DNA from: Gammaproteobacteria bacterium
Lineage (GTDB): Bacteria > Pseudomonadota > Gammaproteobacteria > Arenicellales > Poriferihabitantaceae
DNA length: 64,000 nucleotides
Reading direction: 5' to 3'
Assembly: GCA_030432755.1 (NCBI GenBank)
Contig: JAUILZ010000004.1
Location: 124,001 to 188,000 of the forward strand
Part shown: piece after piece, positions 1-8,045 of the stretch
Layout of the letters: the number at the start of each line of letters is the position of its first letter
How positions within the stretch are numbered: the stretch's first letter is position 1
Notes under the pieces: generated by a model
Told to the model about the DNA's origin: nothing
Databases searched by the model: none
What the model saw: only the letters and a program-made list of their open reading frames with translations
Made by a program: the position numbers and the translations under genes

Positions 1-1486
1 CGTCTCCGCCAGGGTAGTAACCGTCGGCGTAGTACTGTCGGATGAGCGTACTCGCAGCCGCCGCCGCGGGAGTCGCCCAGCTCGTGGCGCATCCACGCGT
101 ATTCATTCCGCAGCCGGCGCCAAAGGTGGCCGAGGTGATATTGCAACCCGGCGTCACCACGTCGGGCTTGCGCCGGCCGCCGGCGGTGGGTCCGGCGTTG
201 CCGTCACCGACGTTCTGGGTATTGGGAAAGGTCGTGCCGGCATTGATGCCGATGGCGTTCTTCGCCGTGCCCGGCGGACCCTGCTCCTCGCCGATATTGC
301 CCATGGATCCGAGCACCACGTGCTCCTCGTTGTTCCAGATGAAATTGTCCACCTGGCTCGAGGTGAGGTCATAGGTGGCCTGGTTCATGGCGTTGACGTT
401 GACCCCGTGCCAGCTGTTGGTATGGATGAACGAGCCGTTGAGCGCGCTGATGCCGAGCTGGGTGAACATGTTGAGCGAGGTCCGACCGCGAACGAAGTTG
501 AGCCGCGCCGCCCAGGCATTGCCTCGGTTGGCGCCGGTGCCGAGGTTGTTGATGTCGTCCCCGGCGGCGATGCCGGCGACGAAATGGGCATGGCCATTGG
601 TCATCGCCTCCACCCGGCCGATCTTGCGGTGCGTGGGTCCTACCGGGTTCACCGGATCGTTGAACATGCAGTGGTTGATGTTGGCGCCACCGCCCTCCAT
701 CACCGAGATGGTCTGGCCCTCGCCGTGGATGCCGATGTCCCAGATCGGCGTATTCGCCGGCGCGCCACTTTGCATCGTGCCCGCGGTGTTGCCGTTGTCG
801 TCGTCCGACTCGGGTACCTCCTCGATCCAGCGCACGCCGCCGAGGCGCGCGACGTCGTCCAGCGCGGCGCGGTCCGGCAATACGAACTGGATGTTGTAGT
901 CACCGCCGGCATTCCTCTCGTCGCTGGTTTCGATCTCCGTGGCGCCGAGGTTTCGCAATGCCTCGACGACTTGCCCGGGCTCGCTTCGCCGGAACAGGAT
1001 CAGGCGCACGAAAACTCCCGCGGCCCGCTCCGTGGACTGCGCCCTGGACTTCATGCTGCCGATATTGGGCGAGAGCTTGAAGCGGGGCTCGAACGGCACC
1101 ACCGCGCGTACCGCGTCGTCGGCACGCAGGCCATCAACGACCCCGGGTTCGAGATATTCGAGGTAGGCGCGTTCCGGGATGTACTCCGAGAGAGACAGCC
1201 CGTAGTTTTCGCGCAAGCGTTCCGCGAGAGAAGGCTCGATCGGCTGGTGCAGCTGAACCAGGTAGTGATTTCCCTCTGCCTCGTAGGTTTCCAGTTCGGC
1301 CGCGGAAATGCGCTCCGGGTCGGACAGGAACGCGGTCGACGCGGGATCGAAGGAATAGCCCGCGATACCGATCTCGTAACTGGTGGGTTCCTGGGCGACC
1401 GTCACTGTCGACAGCAGCGCACAGGCGAAAAGCAAAAGGAAGTGGGCGATCCGGAAACGGCGCCCGGTCTGAACTGGCTCCAGCAT
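1..1486 (-). CDS. Secreted S8 (subtilisin-like) serine peptidase, 3' part outside window
   Basis: Reading from the ATG at 1486, which follows a strong AGGGGAGG ribosome site, gives a signal peptide (hydrophobic stretch about residues 14-30, cleaved after a TVA-Q motif), a propeptide-like region and an S8 catalytic domain. The His motif reads GHAHFVAGIAAG, the oxyanion Asn lies in SMGNIGEE, and the nucleophile Ser lies in ATSWATPAAAA. The position of the usual catalytic Asp (normally DTG or DSG) reads MEGGG, so Glu (codon 695-697) replaces Asp. The gene runs off the left edge, so the C-terminus and any anchoring domain are not visible. It is probably an exported protease; the Glu substitution leaves its activity uncertain. 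Confidence 0.8.
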   Translation of the reverse strand, partial: MLEPVQTGRRFRIAHFLLLFACALLSTVTVAQEPTSYEIGIAGYSFDPASTAFLSDPERISAAELETYEAEGNHYLVQLHQPIEPSLAERLRENYGLSLSEYIPERAYLEYLEPGVVDGLRADDAVRAVVPFEPRFKLSPNIGSMKSRAQSTERAAGVFVRLILFRRSEPGQVVEALRNLGATEIETSDERNAGGDYNIQFVLPDRAALDDVARLGGVRWIEEVPESDDDNGNTAGTMQSGAPANTPIWDIGIHGEGQTISVMEGGGANINHCMFNDPVNPVGPTHRKIGRVEAMTNGHAHFVAGIAAGDDINNLGTGANRGNAWAARLNFVRGRTSLNMFTQLGISALNGSFIHTNSWHGVNVNAMNQATYDLTSSQVDNFIWNNEEHVVLGSMGNIGEEQGPPGTAKNAIGINAGTTFPNTQNVGDGNAGPTAGGRRKPDVVTPGCNITSATFGAGCGMNTRGCATSWATPAAAAASTLIRQYYADGYYPGGD

Positions 1487-1716
1487 GATACACCTCCCCT
1501 GGTGTCCTGGTCCTGTCGTCATGCGCCCGCATGACGCTACATCACTCGCTACCGGTTCACGCTAACGCCATGCGACCATGGCGGTCAGGTAACCGTTCAC
1601 GCTACATCTGTGTCACAGTTCACAGATCGGCAAGCGTGTACACCAGTATACTCGCGCGCTGCCATGGTGCGCGAGAACTGTCACCTAGCGTGGGTTGGCA
1701 AGGTCGCCAACCTTCC

Positions 1717-1744
1717 AAAAAAAGGCCGCCCGCGGGCGGCCTTT
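1717..1744 (-). terminator. Rho-independent terminator of the aminotransferase gene
   Basis: A perfect 11-bp inverted repeat (1721-1731 with 1734-1744, GGCCGCCC core) is followed on the minus strand by an uninterrupted T run. It lies 20 bp beyond the stop codon of the aminotransferase at 1764. Confidence 0.85.
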
Positions 1745-1763
1745 GATCGCACTAGTGTGGCGC

Positions 1764-3152
1764 TCAGGCAGACGCCTGGGCCGCCAGCGCGCGGTCGATC
1801 GCGCCGACGATCTCGTCCAGGTCGCCGCGGGTACAGACCAGCGCCGGGCTCAGGCAGAGGGTGTTGTTGAAATCGTCGAAGCTGCGGTTGGTGCGGCCGA
1901 TCATCACGTTGCTCTCGCGCAGGCAATGGGCGACAACCGCGGCGGCCACGGATTCGTCCACCGGCGCCTTCGACGCACGGTCTTTCACCAGTTCGAGCCC
2001 GCAGAACAGCCCCTTGCCACGGACATCGCCGACCATGGGGTACTTGTCCATCAGTCCGCGCAGCAGGTCCATCAGGTAATCGCCCATCGCGTTGACGTTG
2101 TCGAGCAGCTTCTCTTCCTCGATGATGCGCATGCATTCGAGCGCCGCCGCGGGACCACCGGTACAGCCGCCGAACGTGCTGATGTCGCGGAAGTAATGCA
2201 TCCGCTCCGCGGGCTCGGCGAGGAATTCGCGGAACAGGTCCTCAGTGGTGACGGTCACCGAGATCGCGGCATAGCCGCTCGCCACGCCCTTGGCCATGGT
2301 GACGACGTCGGGCTTGACGCCGTAGTGCTGGTAGCCGAACCACTTGCCGGTGCGGCCCATGCCGCAGACCACCTCGTCGATATGCAGCAGCACGCCGTAC
2401 TTTCCGCAGATCTCCTGTACCGTCTCGAAGTATCCTTCCGGCGGGGGGATGACGCCGCCGCCGGCGGTGATGGGCTCGAGGATCAGCGAGCCCACCGTGT
2501 CCGGACCCTCGCGCAGGATGACCTTCTCGATCTCGCGCGCCGCCTGCACGCCGTAGTCCGGGTCGTCGCCGTTGGGTGCGCGGTAGGCCATGCAATGTGG
2601 CACCTCGACGAATCCCGGGGTGAACGGTCCGTACTGGTCCTTGCGCTGGTTCTGTCCACAGCTCGCCAGCGCGGTGATGGTGGTGCCGTGGTAGTCGCGG
2701 TCGCGATACAGGATCTTGTGCTTCCTGCCGTCGTTCTTCAGCGCTGCGAGCTGGCGTACCAGCTTGTAGCCCTTTTCGTTGGCCTCGGATCCGGAGTTGG
2801 AGTAGTACACCCGGCCAAGGCCCGGCATCTTCTCGATCAGTTTCTCCGCGAACAGCGCGCCGGGCACCGAGCCCGCGGTGTTGGCGAAGTAGCACATCTT
2901 CGCCAGCTGCTCGCGCACCGCGTCGGCAATGGACTCGCGGCCATAGCCGACGTTGACCGTCCACACGCCGCCGGATACCGCGTCGAGGTACTCGCGTCCG
3001 TTGATGTCCTTCACCCGGAGGCCCTTGCCCTCGACGATCACGAGGGGGTCGGTGGTTTCGAGGGGCTTGTGCTGGCTCAGGTGATGCCACACATGGGCCT
3101 TGTCCTCGCTGATGATCCTGGCGCTTTCCAGGCCGGTTACTGCTTTGTTCAT
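1764..3152 (-). CDS. Class III PLP aminotransferase, taurine--pyruvate aminotransferase type
   Basis: This 462-residue fold-type I aminotransferase shows the SGSEANEK motif (about 120-127), the PLP-ring aspartate in HIDEV (D259) and the Schiff-base lysine in TMAKG (K288). The wording around residues 57-72 (DAVSGGVWTVNVGYGRE) and 145-157 (HKILYRDRDYHGTT) is what I recall of taurine:pyruvate aminotransferases and close omega-amino acid transaminases. Such enzymes move an amino group from taurine or a similar amine to pyruvate. Substrate cannot be settled from sequence alone, and no sulfoacetaldehyde acetyltransferase (xsc) or taurine transporter is nearby. It is monocistronic and ends at a strong terminator. 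Confidence 0.78.
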   Translation of the reverse strand: MNKAVTGLESARIISEDKAHVWHHLSQHKPLETTDPLVIVEGKGLRVKDINGREYLDAVSGGVWTVNVGYGRESIADAVREQLAKMCYFANTAGSVPGALFAEKLIEKMPGLGRVYYSNSGSEANEKGYKLVRQLAALKNDGRKHKILYRDRDYHGTTITALASCGQNQRKDQYGPFTPGFVEVPHCMAYRAPNGDDPDYGVQAAREIEKVILREGPDTVGSLILEPITAGGGVIPPPEGYFETVQEICGKYGVLLHIDEVVCGMGRTGKWFGYQHYGVKPDVVTMAKGVASGYAAISVTVTTEDLFREFLAEPAERMHYFRDISTFGGCTGGPAAALECMRIIEEEKLLDNVNAMGDYLMDLLRGLMDKYPMVGDVRGKGLFCGLELVKDRASKAPVDESVAAAVVAHCLRESNVMIGRTNRSFDDFNNTLCLSPALVCTRGDLDEIVGAIDRALAAQASA

Positions 3153-3320
3153 GGCTGCTCTTGATTGGGGAAATCGCCAACGGGAACGGCGACAAGGAAA
3201 TCCTTACTGCACGCTAAATTACTCCGCGACAATCGAACGCCATAGCACCAGATCCTGCCGCCCGGCGGTGCCAGAGCGGCGTGCTTTCCCTGCCATCCAA
3301 TCTCATGCTCCACGCCGCGG

Positions 3321-3349
3321 TTCAGGCGCCGACGCCCATTCAGTACAAT
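3321..3349 (+). promoter_or_regulatory. Sigma-70-type promoter of uvrD
   Basis: The -35 TTCAGG (3321-3326) and -10 TACAAT (3344-3349) are separated by an exact 17-bp spacer. Initiation seven or eight bases past the -10 would fall at or one base before the A of the uvrD ATG (3357), so the transcript could be leaderless. Confidence 0.5.
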
Positions 3350-3356
3350 ACCCGCC

Positions 3357-5528
3357 ATGGACGTTTCCCGCATTCTCGACCCCCTCAACGACGCCCAGCG
3401 CGAGGCCGTCACCCTGCCTCCCGGACCTGCCCTGGTGCTGGCCGGCGCCGGCAGCGGCAAGACCCGGGTGCTGACCCACCGGATCGGCTGGCTGGTACAG
3501 GCCGACGGCATCTCGCCGCTCAACATCCTCGCCGTCACCTTCACCAACAAGGCCGCGCGCGAGATGCGCGGGCGCATCGAGGAGCTGCTCGAGTTTCCCG
3601 CCGGAGGCATGTGGATGGGCACCTTCCACGGCCTCTGCCACCGCCTGCTGCGGATGCACTGGCAGGACGCCGGGCTGCCGGAGACCTTCGAGATCATCGA
3701 CAGCGAGGACCAGCTGCGCATCGTCCGCCGGATCCTCGCGGAACTCGATCTCGACGAGGCCTACTGGCCGCCGCGCCAGGTGCAGTGGAACATCAACCAG
3801 CACAAGGAAGAAGGCCGGCGCGCGAGCCACGTGCCTTCCGGCGACGACTATCACCAGCAGATGCTGTGGCGCATCTACTCTGCATACGAGGACACCTGCC
3901 AACGGCTCGGCCTGGTGGACTTCGCCGAGATCCTGCTGCGCGCGCTGGAACTGCTGCGCAACAACCAGGAAGTGCGCGAGACCTGGCAGCGCCGCTTCCA
4001 GCACGTGCTGGTGGACGAGTTCCAGGACACCAATACCATCCAGTACCAGTGGCTGCGGGTGTTCGCCGCGGCAAGCGGCAACCTGTTCGCCGTGGGTGAC
4101 GACGACCAGTCGATCTATGGCTGGCGCGGTGCGCGGGTGGAAAACCTGCTGTCCTTCGAGAAGGACTTCCCCGGTGCGCGTGTGATCCGGCTGGAGCAGA
4201 ACTACCGTTCCAGCGGTCATATCCTCGCCGCCGCCAACGCGGTGATCTCCCACAACGCCGACCGCATGGGCAAGAACCTGTGGACCGAATCCGGTGACGG
4301 CAATCCGATCCGGCTCTACGGCGCGAGCAACGAGATCGACGAGGCCCAGTTCGTGCTCAGCACCATCGAGTCCTGGGTGGAACAGGGCAACCGTCGCGAC
4401 AGCGTGGCCATCCTCTATCGATCCAATGCCCAGTCCCGGGCCTTCGAGGAACAGTTTCTATCCGCCGCCATGCCCTACCGCGTGTACGGCGGCCTGCGAT
4501 TTTTCGAGCGCGCGGAGATCAAGGACGCCCTCGCCTACATGCGCCTGGTGAGCAATCGCGATTCCGATCCCTCCTTCGAGCGCGTGGTCAACCTGCCGCC
4601 CCGGGGCATCGGCGCGCGCACCCTGGAGCAGGTGCGCGAGCACGCCCGCAGCCACGGCATGTCGATGTGGCAGGCGGCGCGCGAGGTGGTGCAGAAGGAA
4701 CTGCTGCCCGCACGCGCGACCGGCGCCGTGGCCGGTTTCCTCGACCTCATTGACCGCCTCGCCGCGGACGTCGAGGACCACCCGCTGGCCGACATCACCG
4801 GCAAGGTGCTGGAGCGAAGCGGCATCCTCGCGCATTACCAGAAGGACAACTCGGAGCGCGCCCAGGGCCGGGTGGAGAACCTGCGCGAACTGGTGACCGC
4901 CGCGGGCAACTTCACCCCGGTGGAAACCGACGACGAGAGCCTCGACACGCTATCGCTGTTTCTCACCCACGCCGCGCTCGAGGCCGGCGAAGGACAGGCC
5001 GAGGAATGGGAAGACTGCGTCCAGTTGATGAGTCTGCATTCCGCCAAGGGACTGGAGTTTCCGCTGGTGTTCCTCTGCGGCATGGAGGAAGGGCTGTTCC
5101 CCCACCAGCGCTCGCTCGAGGAACCCGGCCGGCTGGAGGAGGAGCGGCGGCTCTGTTACGTGGGCATGACGCGCGCCATGGAGCAGCTCTATCTCTGTTA
5201 CGCCGAGATCCGCAGGCTCTACGGCAAGGATCACTACACCCAGGCGTCGCGCTTTCTCGGCGAGGTGCCTTCAGGGCACCTGGAGGAAATCCGCTCGCGC
5301 GCGGTGAGCCGGCCGTTACAGCGCGCCTGGGGCGCATCGCCAGCCGCCGCCGGCGGTGACGGTAACGGTTTACGCCCCGGCAGCCAGGTGCGGCACGAGA
5401 AATTCGGCGAGGGAATGGTGCTCTCGCTGGAGGGACAGGGCGATCATACCCGGGTGCAGATCAATTTCAGCGAGGTGGGAACCAAGTGGATCCTGCCGGC
5501 CTACGCGCGCCTGGAGACGATCTCCTGA
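3357..5528 (+). CDS. uvrD: DNA helicase II, UvrD
   Basis: This is a superfamily 1A 3'-5' helicase of 723 residues, close to the roughly 720 of E. coli UvrD. It acts in nucleotide excision repair and methyl-directed mismatch repair by displacing the cut strand. Walker A GAGSGKT is at about 30-36, motif Ia TFTNKAAREM at 61-70, motif II DEFQDTN at 220-226, motif III GDDDQSIYGWRGA follows, then LEQNYRSS (IV) and motifs V and VI (LMSLHSAKGLEFPLVF and EERRLCYVGMTRA). The C-terminal tail (GSQVRHEKFGEGMVL) matches the UvrD/PcrA RNA-polymerase-interaction fold. The ATG lacks a Shine-Dalgarno sequence, which fits the promoter placed immediately upstream. Confidence 0.95.
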   Translation: MDVSRILDPLNDAQREAVTLPPGPALVLAGAGSGKTRVLTHRIGWLVQADGISPLNILAVTFTNKAAREMRGRIEELLEFPAGGMWMGTFHGLCHRLLRMHWQDAGLPETFEIIDSEDQLRIVRRILAELDLDEAYWPPRQVQWNINQHKEEGRRASHVPSGDDYHQQMLWRIYSAYEDTCQRLGLVDFAEILLRALELLRNNQEVRETWQRRFQHVLVDEFQDTNTIQYQWLRVFAAASGNLFAVGDDDQSIYGWRGARVENLLSFEKDFPGARVIRLEQNYRSSGHILAAANAVISHNADRMGKNLWTESGDGNPIRLYGASNEIDEAQFVLSTIESWVEQGNRRDSVAILYRSNAQSRAFEEQFLSAAMPYRVYGGLRFFERAEIKDALAYMRLVSNRDSDPSFERVVNLPPRGIGARTLEQVREHARSHGMSMWQAAREVVQKELLPARATGAVAGFLDLIDRLAADVEDHPLADITGKVLERSGILAHYQKDNSERAQGRVENLRELVTAAGNFTPVETDDESLDTLSLFLTHAALEAGEGQAEEWEDCVQLMSLHSAKGLEFPLVFLCGMEEGLFPHQRSLEEPGRLEEERRLCYVGMTRAMEQLYLCYAEIRRLYGKDHYTQASRFLGEVPSGHLEEIRSRAVSRPLQRAWGASPAAAGGDGNGLRPGSQVRHEKFGEGMVLSLEGQGDHTRVQINFSEVGTKWILPAYARLETIS

Positions 5529-5571
5529 GCGGGTGACGTGGACCCGGGCGCGATGACCCGGCTGGTCGAGG

Positions 5572-5594
5572 CCTGACCCGGCCCCCTGGTCAGG
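5572..5594 (+). terminator. Weak hairpin after uvrD
   Basis: A 7-bp stem (CCTGACC with GGTCAGG) and a 9-nt loop lie 44 bp beyond the uvrD stop. No T run follows, so termination by it is doubtful. Confidence 0.3.
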
Positions 5595-5612
5595 GTTGCG
5601 ACAGTTGCGCTA

Positions 5613-5843
5613 CTACGCCGCGTTCTTGTGACGCTGTTCGACGGAGGTATAGGTAATTTCGCGGCGTTCCAGCAGACGATGGTCCACCGGCTCGATTTCC
5701 ACCGCGAGCCAGTGAAAGCAGGGTTCGTTCACGCGGTACGGCCGGAGCGGCGCGGTAATCAGTTCCGGGTGCTCATACAGCATCTCGTCGGTCACTGGAA
5801 TGAACACCTTGTGACGGGGCATCGTGTCTGCGATCCAGGGCAT
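5613..5843 (-). CDS. Small conserved-looking cytoplasmic protein, function unknown
   Basis: The 76-residue frame has no signal peptide or membrane segment and is rich in Pro, Glu and Arg. Its composition (PRHKVFIPVTDEMLYEHPE) is that of a real soluble protein. A second ATG at 5822 would begin MPRHKVF and give 69 residues; neither start has a clear ribosome site, although a GGA lies about 12 bases before the first. It is divergent from the enolase-superfamily gene and convergent with uvrD. I do not recognise the family. Confidence 0.55.
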   Translation of the reverse strand: MPWIADTMPRHKVFIPVTDEMLYEHPELITAPLRPYRVNEPCFHWLAVEIEPVDHRLLERREITYTSVEQRHKNAA

Positions 5844-6000
5844 TTTGGAGTGGTCCGGATGGTTTACGCAAAATCATTACAACCGTGGGCGGTGGCAGCG
5901 AAAAGGAGAATTCATGGCATTTTAGTGGTAGTTGTACATTGCGCATATCTGGTGCAATGTGAGCATCGTCAAACGCACGAAACTGTTACCCCCTGACGAC

Positions 6001-7140
6001 ATGTCCGAACCGAACTCGATCCGCGCGATCCGCGTAACGCCGCTGCGCCTGCCGTTGAAAGAGCCATACGTCTGGTCCCAGGGCGTGGAGCATGCTTTCG
6101 ACGTCAACCTGATCGAGATGGAGTCTGCCGACGGCACCATCGGCTACGGTGAATCCACCACCGCGCCGGACGCCGCGGCACAGAAGCTGGTGCTCGAACG
6201 CCTCGCCGGATATTTCACCGGCCATTCCGTGTTCGACTTCGCGGGCCGGCGCAACGAGGCCTTTCGCGCGCGATTCCTGGTATTCGGCGGCAACATGCCG
6301 CGCCTGGCGAACCAGTTGTTCGTCGGCCTGGAGATGGCCGCGCTCGACCTGCAGGGGCGCCTCCTTGGCCGTCCGGTGTGGGACCTTCTCGGCGGCGCCT
6401 GCCGCGACTCCGTGGGTTACTTCTATTTTCTCCAGGGGGAAACGGTGGACGAACTCGCGGCCGACGCTGCCTTCGCGGTCGACGAGGGAAACCCGGTGAT
6501 CTATCTCAAGGTGGGCGTCGGTGCGGAACACGACATCGCGGCGGTCAGGGCGGTGCGAGAGGCGATCGGTGACGCCCGCCTGCGGCTCGACGCCAACGAG
6601 GCCTGGGACCCGGCCACCGCGCTCAAAATGATCCACAAGCTCGCGCCCTACGATATCGAGTACATCGAGCAACCGACGCCGAGCTGGTCGCTGGACACGC
6701 TGCGCCAGGTCAAGGAACGCTCACCTATCGCCATCGGCGCGGACCAGGCGGTATTCACCCTGCACGATGTCTATCGCGCCTGCGCAATCAGCGCCGCGGA
6801 CATGATCGCCGTGGGGCCGCGCGAGACCGGCGGGCTCCATGCCACCCGCCAGGCGGCCGCCATCTGCGAGGGAGCGGGTCTGAAACTGTGCATCCATTCC
6901 AGCATGACCACGGGCATCACCACCTGCGCCGAGCATCACCTCGGCCGCGCGATTCCCAACCTCGACGACGGCAACCAGATCATGTGGCAACTGCTTGAGG
7001 ACAACATCGTCTCGAGTCCTGACCTGCGCCCGGTGGCGGGCCGGCTCTCGTTGCCTGCAGCTCCGGGACTCGGATTTACCCTCGACCAGGACGCGGTTAC
7101 CGAAGCGAGCGCACGTTTTGCCAGGGAGAAGTCGGCCTGA
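6001..7140 (+). CDS. Enolase-superfamily enzyme (mandelate racemase / muconate lactonizing family)
   Basis: This 379-residue protein (from ATG 6001, the start that matches the family N-terminus) has an MR/MLE N-terminal capping domain and a barrel. The three Mg2+ ligands are visible as D197 (RLDANE), E223 (YIEQP) and D248 (IGADQ). The barrel lysine of the MLE-type KxK motif is K170 (YLKVG), with Tyr in the first K position. The second general-base lysine expected before the GG of motif DxIxxK is Gly272 (DMIAVGPRETGG), so it is not a standard MLE or dipeptide epimerase. His is present in the last strand (CIHSSMTTGI). Substrate is unknown. Translation could in principle begin upstream at TTG 5932, but that extension is not family-like. 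Confidence 0.75.
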   Translation: MSEPNSIRAIRVTPLRLPLKEPYVWSQGVEHAFDVNLIEMESADGTIGYGESTTAPDAAAQKLVLERLAGYFTGHSVFDFAGRRNEAFRARFLVFGGNMPRLANQLFVGLEMAALDLQGRLLGRPVWDLLGGACRDSVGYFYFLQGETVDELAADAAFAVDEGNPVIYLKVGVGAEHDIAAVRAVREAIGDARLRLDANEAWDPATALKMIHKLAPYDIEYIEQPTPSWSLDTLRQVKERSPIAIGADQAVFTLHDVYRACAISAADMIAVGPRETGGLHATRQAAAICEGAGLKLCIHSSMTTGITTCAEHHLGRAIPNLDDGNQIMWQLLEDNIVSSPDLRPVAGRLSLPAAPGLGFTLDQDAVTEASARFAREKSA

Positions 7141-7154
7141 AACACACCTGTACG

Positions 7155-7194
7155 GTTTCACCACGCTGCAACATGACTGCAACGCAACTTTCAT
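7155..7194 (+). promoter_or_regulatory. Candidate Pho box (PhoB binding site), four 7-bp repeats at 11-bp phase
   Basis: Four heptamers begin at 7155, 7166, 7177 and 7188: GTTTCAC, CTGCAAC, CTGCAAC and CTTTCAT, each separated by 4 bp. The E. coli Pho box is CTGTCAT repeated with 4-bp spacers, so both the 11-bp phasing and the heptamer pattern fit. A TATAGC -10-like hexamer near 7216 is farther downstream than the classical spacing. The site lies 50 bp before the plcP start. Direct recognition by PhoB is inferred. Confidence 0.55.
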
Positions 7195-7244
7195 ACCCGC
7201 GGCACATCCGCGTCATATAGCGTAATCAGACTTCGGTTCCAGCC

Positions 7245-8045
7245 ATGGAACCGAACCGCCGTAACCGTCGCCGTCCGACCCATTACCGGTCGATCTTCAT
7301 CTCCGACGTGCATCTTGGCTTCTCCGGATGCAGCGCCGAGTATCTCCTCGATTTTCTGCGTTCCACCACCTGCGATCGCCTCTACCTGGTCGGTGACATC
7401 ATCGACCTGTGGCAGATGAAGCGCCGTCTCTACTGGCCCCAGGCGCATAACGACGTGGTGCGCACCATCCTCGGCAAGGCGAAGCACGGCACCCGCATCA
7501 TCTATGTCTGCGGCAATCACGACGAACTGCTGCGCGACTTCGTCGGTATGACCTTCGGCAATCTCGAGATCCACGACGAATTTGTTCACGAGTCGGCGGA
7601 CGGCAAGAAGTTCCTCGTGATCCACGGCGACCAGTTCGACGCGGTGGTGATGCATTCACGCAGCATCGCCATGCTCGGCAGCCAGCTCTACGACTGGCTC
7701 ATCCGGATGAACACCCTCACCAATCGCCTGCGCCGCAAGCTGGGATATCCCCACTGGTCGCTCGCCAGGGCGATCAAGCACAAGGTCAAGCACGCGGTGA
7801 ATTTCATCAGCAACTTCGAAGCCGCACTCGCCTACGCGGCGAAGAAACACGGGGTGGACGGCATCGTCTCGGGACATATCCATCACGCCGAGATCAGCAC
7901 CATCGACGACATCATCTACTGCAACTGCGGCGACTGGGTCGAAAGCTGCACCGCGCTCGTCGAGCGCGAGGAAGGCAGCATCGAACTGATCCACTGGACG
8001 GAACAGGCCGCGTCCCTCAAGCAACTGAAGCTCGCCGCGGCATGA
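7245..8045 (+). CDS. plcP: PlcP-type metallophosphoesterase (phospholipase C for lipid remodelling)
   Basis: The 266-residue calcineurin-like phosphoesterase has all metal-binding motifs: D21-x-H23 (ISDVHLG), G50-D51 (GDIIDLW), G90-NHD (GNHDE), IHGDQFD and GHIHH. It belongs to the group often labelled UDP-2,3-diacylglucosamine diphosphatase. The wording (YWPQAHNDVV near 64-72 and the C-terminal CNCGDWVESCTALVE) and the next gene match the PlcP branch. PlcP removes phospho-headgroups from phosphatidylglycerol or phosphatidylethanolamine under phosphate starvation, yielding diacylglycerol. It overlaps agt by 4 bp (ATGA), so translation is coupled. An LpxH role in lipid A synthesis is the alternative but fits the context less well. 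Confidence 0.8.
   Translation: MEPNRRNRRRPTHYRSIFISDVHLGFSGCSAEYLLDFLRSTTCDRLYLVGDIIDLWQMKRRLYWPQAHNDVVRTILGKAKHGTRIIYVCGNHDELLRDFVGMTFGNLEIHDEFVHESADGKKFLVIHGDQFDAVVMHSRSIAMLGSQLYDWLIRMNTLTNRLRRKLGYPHWSLARAIKHKVKHAVNFISNFEAALAYAAKKHGVDGIVSGHIHHAEISTIDDIIYCNCGDWVESCTALVEREEGSIELIHWTEQAASLKQLKLAAA

Noticed and set aside
1557..1650. Repeated GTTCACGCTA-type sequence upstream of the peptidase resembling a Pho box
   Set aside because: Spacing between the halves is not 11 bp and the heptamers do not fit; they look like a simple local duplication.
1695..3164. 489-codon plus-strand frame opposite the aminotransferase
   Set aside because: Antisense to an aminotransferase with intact PLP motifs; composition typical of shadow.
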